From Deefgea chitinilytica (GTDB taxonomy: Bacteria; Pseudomonadota; Gammaproteobacteria; Burkholderiales; Chitinibacteraceae), in the NCBI RefSeq assembly GCF_016881405.1, contig NZ_WOFE01000004.1, forward strand, positions 1-64,000: a stretch of DNA of 64,000 nt, in the 5' to 3' direction. Position 1 is the first letter of the stretch, and each line of letters starts with the position of its first letter. The notes under the pieces were generated by a model that saw only the letters and a program-made list of their open reading frames with translations, was not told where the DNA came from and searched no databases. Positions 59,108 through 64,000 of the stretch are shown here, piece after piece. The translations under genes and the position numbers were made by a program.

Positions 59108-60466
59108 TTACTCCAAAAAGTATTCTCGTGGATCAATATGGTACGAACCGCGTGGTAATTCGCAGCGAATGGTGATCGGCAAACCGCTGGGTAGGCTTGG
59201 ATTGGTAATTAAATCCAGTGTATGCGGGCGGGCGTAAGGTTGTTTGTCTGGCCCTAAAATAATCAATAACTTTGGTTTGAGGCGGCGAACTCGATTTTGC
59301 CCGATCACAATCCCGACTTCTCCGGTGGTTAGCTCGACCAGAGTGCCTACGTGGAAAATCCCTACGCATTGTGAAAATTGTTCAATTAATGCCGGATGAA
59401 AATAGCGCTCGCTCCATTTGTACATCAACTGCAGTGCTTCATGTGCTGATTTGGCGTTGGAGTAGCTGCGATCACTAGTGAGCGCCGTGAAACAATCCAC
59501 AATTCCTGCCATGCTACCAAACATTCCAATTCGCTCGGCTTTGAGCCCGAGTGGATATCCGCTGCCGTCATAACGTTCGTGGTGCCGGGCGACCATATCA
59601 AACACATCAATGTGGATATTATCCATTTGTCCAATGATGTCGAGGCTATGGTTGACGTGGGTTTTCATCAACATAAATTCGCCCGGTGTGTAGCGACCTT
59701 TGCGACTGAGTAAGTCACTCGGTAACTTCATCTTCCCCACGTCCAACATCAAGCCCGCCATACCGAGTTTTTGTAATTCCTCACGCGGATAACCTAAGTG
59801 CCTGCCAAACGCTAACAAATACACCGCAGAATCGATCGAATGTGCGTACGTATATTGATCACGGTCTTTTAATTGGGTCAGCCATAGTAGGGCATTTGGA
59901 TTGCGGATAATTGAACCGACTAGGTCGGACACGACTTCATTGACCTCTTCGACTTTAGGCTGCAAGTCTTGGCGAACCGACTCCATCAAACTTAACACAA
60001 AGCGCTGGGCTGTTTTGTGCGTTTGGCTGGCGACTTTAATCTCTTGTTCGACGGCTGCTGAATCGTCGTAAAGAATGATTTTGGGCTCGTGTTTTGTGTG
60101 TGGGTTATCAGTATTTTGTTGTTGCCGCCATGTTGAAAATAAGCGACGTAATTCGCGCAAAATATTCAAACGTTCGGCTTTTTGCTCTGGACTGAGCTCT
60201 GGTTCAAATCGTGGTAAACGTTTTGAGCGGCTGGATTTTTTATGGCTTGGCGCTTCGCTGAGCAAGGTGGTCCATTGCGCGATTCCCCCTTGAGAGCGCA
60301 CTAAATCAACCGTGACGAATTCGCAGTATTCGATGAGTAACTCGATTTGTTGTTGATTTTCCAGTAAAAATCCTTGCATTAGAAAAGGCGTATCAAGCCA
60401 TGGCCGATCAAGTTCACTAATGAACAGGCCAAGTTGCAGCTTGAGAACGGGAATGCGGATTTCCAC
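59108..60466 (-). CDS. HD-GYP domain protein with N-terminal DUF3391
   Basis: A 452-residue protein. The N-terminus (MEIRIPVLKLQLGLFISELD, then TPFLMQGFLLEN) is a DUF3391 domain. The HD-GYP domain spans ~200-370 with His209 in AHSIDSAV, LMLDVGK at 239-245, His270, HHERYDGSGYP at 295-305 and Asp324. In active HD-GYP enzymes the second block reads HD; here it is LD (Leu241-Asp242), so one metal ligand is missing and activity is uncertain. The C-terminus has a beta-rich tail. First gene of an operon with the EAL and dgt genes. Confidence 0.85.
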   Translation of the reverse strand: MEIRIPVLKLQLGLFISELDRPWLDTPFLMQGFLLENQQQIELLIEYCEFVTVDLVRSQGGIAQWTTLLSEAPSHKKSSRSKRLPRFEPELSPEQKAERLNILRELRRLFSTWRQQQNTDNPHTKHEPKIILYDDSAAVEQEIKVASQTHKTAQRFVLSLMESVRQDLQPKVEEVNEVVSDLVGSIIRNPNALLWLTQLKDRDQYTYAHSIDSAVYLLAFGRHLGYPREELQKLGMAGLMLDVGKMKLPSDLLSRKGRYTPGEFMLMKTHVNHSLDIIGQMDNIHIDVFDMVARHHERYDGSGYPLGLKAERIGMFGSMAGIVDCFTALTSDRSYSNAKSAHEALQLMYKWSERYFHPALIEQFSQCVGIFHVGTLVELTTGEVGIVIGQNRVRRLKPKLLIILGPDKQPYARPHTLDLITNPSLPSGLPITIRCELPRGSYHIDPREYFLE

Positions 60467-60704
60467 GGGAGAGCTAGATCCTAAAGGTCGATATCGTTAT
60501 TGATTTTTACAATTATAGGCTTTGTTTGATTAAATCCGGCTTGGAAAAGTATCGCTAGCATTAATTTAAGTCAAATAGGATCGGCTTTGGCGTTCATGGT
60601 TCCCTTTACGCTGTTCAAATTCAACCGCAATCGAGCCTATTCACAAGCACTGATGGCTAATATCTTGTTAAAATACGCGAAAATTTGTAGATAAGGGTTT
60701 ATTC

Positions 60705-61793
60705 ATGGCGCTGTTGGAAATCCGTGACGTCGTAAAACGCTTTGGTGATTTTACCGCTGTCAATCATGTGAGTTTATCGGTCGAGGCCGGCGAGTTTTTT
60801 ACCTTATTAGGGCCTTCTGGTTGCGGCAAAACGACTCTGCTACGGATGTTGGCTGGCTTTGAGCAGCCCGATTCTGGAGAAATTGTACTCGACGGCGTCA
60901 ATGTGGCTGCAGTGCCGCCGGAGAAGCGGCCGGTACACACGGTATTCCAAAATTACGCCTTATTTCCTCATATGACCGTAACGCAAAACATTGCGTTTCC
61001 GTTAAAAATGGCGAACGTTGCTCCGAACGAAATCAAGCAACGCGTTGATGAAGTGCTGGAGGATGTGCAACTGACTGCATTTGCACAGCGTTATCCGCAT
61101 GAGATGTCGGGTGGCCAACGGCAGCGCGTGGCGATTGCTCGAGCACTGGTTAATCGTCCTAAATTATTATTGCTGGATGAACCTCTTTCGGCTTTGGATG
61201 CCAAATTGCGTGAAGAAATGCAAATTGAGCTCATTCAGCTGCAAAAAGAAGTTGGTATTACATTTGTTTATGTCACACATGATCAAGGTGAGGCGCTGGC
61301 TTTATCGCATCGAATTGCGGTAATGAATAAGGGTGAAGTCTCGCAGTTGGATGTGCCCGAAGTGATCTACAGTCATCCCAAAAACCGCTTTGTGGCTGAC
61401 TTTATTGGGCAGTGTAATTTATTAGATGCCACGATTACTTCGATTGGAAGCGATCGGATGCAGCTTGAGATCCCTGGTGTGGGCGTCGCTGAGACCTTGT
61501 TGGTTGCGGGAGCACAGGTTGGCCAAAAAGGCACGCTGACTTTGCGTCCGGAGAAAATCAAATTGGCGGCGCAATTGCCGCAAGACGCGGTGGATGAAGT
61601 CCACTTCAAAGGCAAAGTCCACGATTGTTTGTACTTAGGTGATGTGACGATTTATGTGGTCGAGTTAGACAACGGGGTCTTGGTTGAAACCATGCTACCT
61701 AACTCGGCGCCGGGTCGTGCGAAGTTTTTTGATGACAATGATTTAGTGGAATTGGCTTGGCGTTTTGATGCCGGGCACTTTATTTTGGGTTGA
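60705..61793 (+). CDS. potA: Spermidine/putrescine ABC transporter ATPase PotA
   Basis: A 362-residue ABC ATPase. Walker A is LGPSGCGKTT, signature MSGGQRQRVAIARAL, Walker B LLLLDEPLSALD and switch VTHDQGEALALS. A C-terminal TOBE region follows. It drives polyamine import with the two permeases and the binding protein downstream. Upstream lies a 238-base intergenic region without a clear promoter. Confidence 0.92.
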   Translation: MALLEIRDVVKRFGDFTAVNHVSLSVEAGEFFTLLGPSGCGKTTLLRMLAGFEQPDSGEIVLDGVNVAAVPPEKRPVHTVFQNYALFPHMTVTQNIAFPLKMANVAPNEIKQRVDEVLEDVQLTAFAQRYPHEMSGGQRQRVAIARALVNRPKLLLLDEPLSALDAKLREEMQIELIQLQKEVGITFVYVTHDQGEALALSHRIAVMNKGEVSQLDVPEVIYSHPKNRFVADFIGQCNLLDATITSIGSDRMQLEIPGVGVAETLLVAGAQVGQKGTLTLRPEKIKLAAQLPQDAVDEVHFKGKVHDCLYLGDVTIYVVELDNGVLVETMLPNSAPGRAKFFDDNDLVELAWRFDAGHFILG

Positions 61794-61796
61794 GTG

Positions 61797-62726
61797 ATGG
61801 CAAAAAATAAGTCCTTAGGTCGCTGGTTGTTATCTGGGCCACCCTTATTGTATTTGTTGGTGTTTTTTGCGATTCCAACGCTGATCATGGCTGCTGCCGC
61901 GTTTCGCTATCCTGGCGATTACGGCGGCCTATTGCCTTTGATTGATATCAATCCAGACACAGGAAAAAATGAGCTGCTGATTAATGCGCAAAACTGGCGC
62001 GATTTCCTCACTTTTGAGAACTTCGGCCGTTTTTTTGAAGATAGCATTTATATTGAGTTGTTCGTTAAGTCGTTTTGGTATGCGGGCATTACCACTTTGG
62101 TATGTTTGCTGATGGCTTATCCCTTAGCATGGCTGATTGCACGTAGTCCAAAGAAGTACCGTGACGTCATGATTTTGCTGGTGATTTTGCCATTCTGGAG
62201 CAATTTTCTGATTCGTGTTTATGCGTGGATGATCATCCTTGGGCCGCAAGGCTATTTCGTTATGACGATTAATCAAGCGCTGTCTTGGGTTGGCATCGCT
62301 CCGATTCAACTGATGTATACGCATTTTGCGGTGATTGTCGTATTGGTTTATGTGCACTTGCCGTTTATGGTGTTGCCATTGTATGCCAACTTAGAAAAAC
62401 ATGATGTTGCTTTACTTGATGCCGCACAAGATTTGGGGGCATCGAGCTGGCAGCGTTTCTGGAAGATAACTTGGCCGCTATCCCTCCCTGGGGTATGGGC
62501 TGGGGCGGCTTTGGTGTTTATTCCCGCCTTGGGGATGTTTGCAGTGCCGGATTTATTGGGTGGCACAGACGGAATGATGATTGGTAATTTGATTAAGCAA
62601 CAATTTTTGGATAGCCGAGATTGGCCGTTTGGTTCGGTGCTGTCGATTATGCTAACGCTGGCGGTGTTGCTGATGGCAGGATTGGCGATGCTGGTAGGGC
62701 GTGGAGGCAAACGTAATGCACTCTAA
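61797..62726 (+). CDS. potB: Spermidine/putrescine ABC transporter permease PotB
   Basis: A 309-residue inner-membrane permease with about six spans. The cytoplasmic loop motif LDAAQDLGASSWQRFWKITWPLSLPG (the EAA loop) lies in the C-terminal half. The start is ATG 61797; a GTG at 61794 is also in frame. It is 3 bases after potA and overlaps potC by 11 bases. Confidence 0.93.
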   Translation: MAKNKSLGRWLLSGPPLLYLLVFFAIPTLIMAAAAFRYPGDYGGLLPLIDINPDTGKNELLINAQNWRDFLTFENFGRFFEDSIYIELFVKSFWYAGITTLVCLLMAYPLAWLIARSPKKYRDVMILLVILPFWSNFLIRVYAWMIILGPQGYFVMTINQALSWVGIAPIQLMYTHFAVIVVLVYVHLPFMVLPLYANLEKHDVALLDAAQDLGASSWQRFWKITWPLSLPGVWAGAALVFIPALGMFAVPDLLGGTDGMMIGNLIKQQFLDSRDWPFGSVLSIMLTLAVLLMAGLAMLVGRGGKRNAL

Positions 62727-63492
62727 ACAAGCGAAATGGCTATGGGCTGCCGCTATTTTTGTGTATGGCTTTTTGTATGTGCCATTAATTATTGTGGTCG
62801 CTTATTCATTTAACGATTCAAAGCTCAATGCCGAATGGGTCGGCTTTACGTTTAAATGGTACGCACTGCTGATGAATAATGAGCAGATGCTGGTCGCGGC
62901 GCGTAATTCTTTACTGATTGCCTTGGTGTCGAGTTTTTTTGCGACGGTATTAGGAACCTTGGCTGGCTTGGCAATGCACAAGTATAAATTACGGTTGCTG
63001 CCTGTTTTGGTTCTGACGCCCATTGCGATTCCGGAAATTCTAATGGGCGTTGCGTTATTGATCTTCTTTGTGATGCTCAATCTGACCTTGGGTTTGCTGT
63101 CGGTGACTTTAGCGCATATTGCATTTTGCATTGGTTTTGTTGCGATTGTGGTGCGATCTCGTTTGCAGGGGATGGATGATTCTCTGGTTGAAGCCGCGCG
63201 TGATTTGGGCGCTACGCCAGTACAAGCGTTTCGCTTGGTGACAATGCCATTAATTATGCCGGGCATTATTGCGGGAGCCTTGATGGCGTTTACGCTGTCG
63301 ATTGATGATTTTGTGATTACTTTCTTTACCGCGGGTGCGGGTGCGTCGACCTTGCCATTGCAGATTTATTCGATGATTCGTATTGCGGTCACTCCAGAAG
63401 TAAACGCGATTTCAACCTTGTTGATGTTGCTCACGCTCGGGTTGATTTTGCTGGCGAGCAAAGTGGCGCCAAGTGCGATTCGAGCCAGTTAG
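62716..63492 (+). CDS. potC: Spermidine/putrescine ABC transporter permease PotC
   Basis: A 258-residue permease with six spans. The N-terminal YVPLIIVVAYSFNDSKLNAEW is typical of PotC, and the EAA loop reads VEAARDLGATPVQAFRLVTMPLIMPG. A ggagg ribosome site lies inside the potB end, 8 bases before ATG 62716. It partners PotB in the channel. Confidence 0.93.
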   Translation: MHSKQAKWLWAAAIFVYGFLYVPLIIVVAYSFNDSKLNAEWVGFTFKWYALLMNNEQMLVAARNSLLIALVSSFFATVLGTLAGLAMHKYKLRLLPVLVLTPIAIPEILMGVALLIFFVMLNLTLGLLSVTLAHIAFCIGFVAIVVRSRLQGMDDSLVEAARDLGATPVQAFRLVTMPLIMPGIIAGALMAFTLSIDDFVITFFTAGAGASTLPLQIYSMIRIAVTPEVNAISTLLMLLTLGLILLASKVAPSAIRAS

Positions 63493-63616
63493 TTTTTGTG
63501 GTTAAGCGGACTGTTTGAATCGCCGGAGTCGCTTGTTTTTTGTGCCATAATTTATTGCTTTAGTGTTAATACTGGGCTTACTAATTTTAATTACACCCAT
63601 TTGGAGTGAAGTCGCG

Positions 63617-64000
63617 ATGAAAAAACTTCTGCTTGCTTTGATGATGACGGCCGGTCTGGCGCAAGCCAACGATGTGTTGCATGTGTATAACTGGAACAAT
63701 TACATAGCCCCAGAGACGGTGAAACGTTTTGAGCAGAGCTGCAAGTGCCGTGTTGTGCAAGATTACTATGGTGCAATGGAAGAAATGCTCGCTAAATTAT
63801 CGGCGGGAGCAAAAGGCTATGATGTTGTCGTGCCAACTGGGTTTGCGATTCCACCGTTGATTAAACAAAATTTGTTGCAGCCTTTGGATATGGCTAAATT
63901 GCCGAACGCCAAGAATATTAATCCGGCATTTATGAATAGCGTGTTTGATCCGGGTAATAAATATTCTTTGCCTTATTCATTTACCACAACGCTGCTGGGT
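63617..64000 (+). CDS. potD: Polyamine-binding periplasmic protein PotD/PotF (3' truncated by window end)
   Basis: 128 codons are visible. A signal peptide (MKKLLLALMMTAGLAQA) is followed by VLHVYNWNNYIAPETVKRFEQ, which is the PotD/PotF start, then KGYDVVVPTGFAIPPLIKQ and LLQPLDMAKLP. It captures putrescine or spermidine for PotABC. A CKCR pair near residues 48-51 of the precursor is unusual for the family. A ttggagtgaag ribosome region precedes the ATG. The gene continues past base 64000. Confidence 0.9.
   Translation, partial: MKKLLLALMMTAGLAQANDVLHVYNWNNYIAPETVKRFEQSCKCRVVQDYYGAMEEMLAKLSAGAKGYDVVVPTGFAIPPLIKQNLLQPLDMAKLPNAKNINPAFMNSVFDPGNKYSLPYSFTTTLLG

Overview
This window looks like a chromosomal segment of a Gram-negative betaproteobacterium. 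The best fit is Neisseriales, probably a Chitinibacteraceae-type organism such as Deefgea or Chitinibacter. That placement is inferred from protein character and gene order (glyQ/glyS-gmhB-plsC-metallopeptidase, pilS/pilR, an MvaT/H-NS-type protein, dgt beside c-di-GMP genes). No rRNA or tRNA gene was seen, so it rests on protein features only. Coding density is high, and I saw no prophage, CRISPR array or intact transposase.

Layout. 1-1311 is the 3' end of a large RTX-repeat secreted protein. 1.4-7.5 kb holds housekeeping genes: a MidA-type methyltransferase, a flavin oxidoreductase overlapping an endonuclease/exonuclease/phosphatase-fold protein, a Cys-cluster protein, ttcA, a spermidine-synthase-like protein and rppH. 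7.6-10.6 kb is the pilS/pilR pair, followed by an orphan phosphonate-type binding protein. 11.6-16.1 kb, on the minus strand, is a four-gene overlapping operon: a membrane hydroxylase, a fatty acid desaturase, a fusion of a KAS III-type condensing enzyme with a heme-oxygenase-like diiron domain, and an unknown protein. It reads as an uncharacterised lipid or hydrocarbon tailoring pathway and is the most interesting system in the window. 16.2-21 kb carries ampD, kup, a HAD nucleotidase, a CBS protein and argB. 21.1-27.3 kb is a TetR-controlled RND efflux operon with a 22-bp palindromic operator. An H-NS-like gene, uvrD and a receiver-TPR protein follow.

31.9-34.7 kb is a zinc uptake operon (ATPase, permease, binding protein) preceded by a possible 38-residue membrane peptide. 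34.8-41.8 kb is a mixed region: an ASCH protein, a GNAT-GNAT-pentapeptide fusion, an MFS transporter, an acyltransferase, a periplasmic binding protein, a BOF-family protein and yaaA. 41.9-48.1 kb (minus strand) holds a FixJ-like regulator, a PAS histidine kinase, D-lactate dehydrogenase, an RRM-like protein and soluble lytic transglycosylase. 48.1-54.8 kb has a 264-bp MITE-like element, then glyQ, a lipoprotein, glyS, gmhB, plsC and a YgjP-type metallopeptidase. 55.5-60.5 kb has waaC and, convergent to it, an HD-GYP/EAL/dgt operon. 60.7-64.0 kb is a polyamine ABC transporter operon whose binding-protein gene runs off the window.

Intergenic DNA is rich in short imperfect palindromes of at least four families, several with multiple copies here. 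Together with the MITE-like element they point to an active history of small non-coding repeats.
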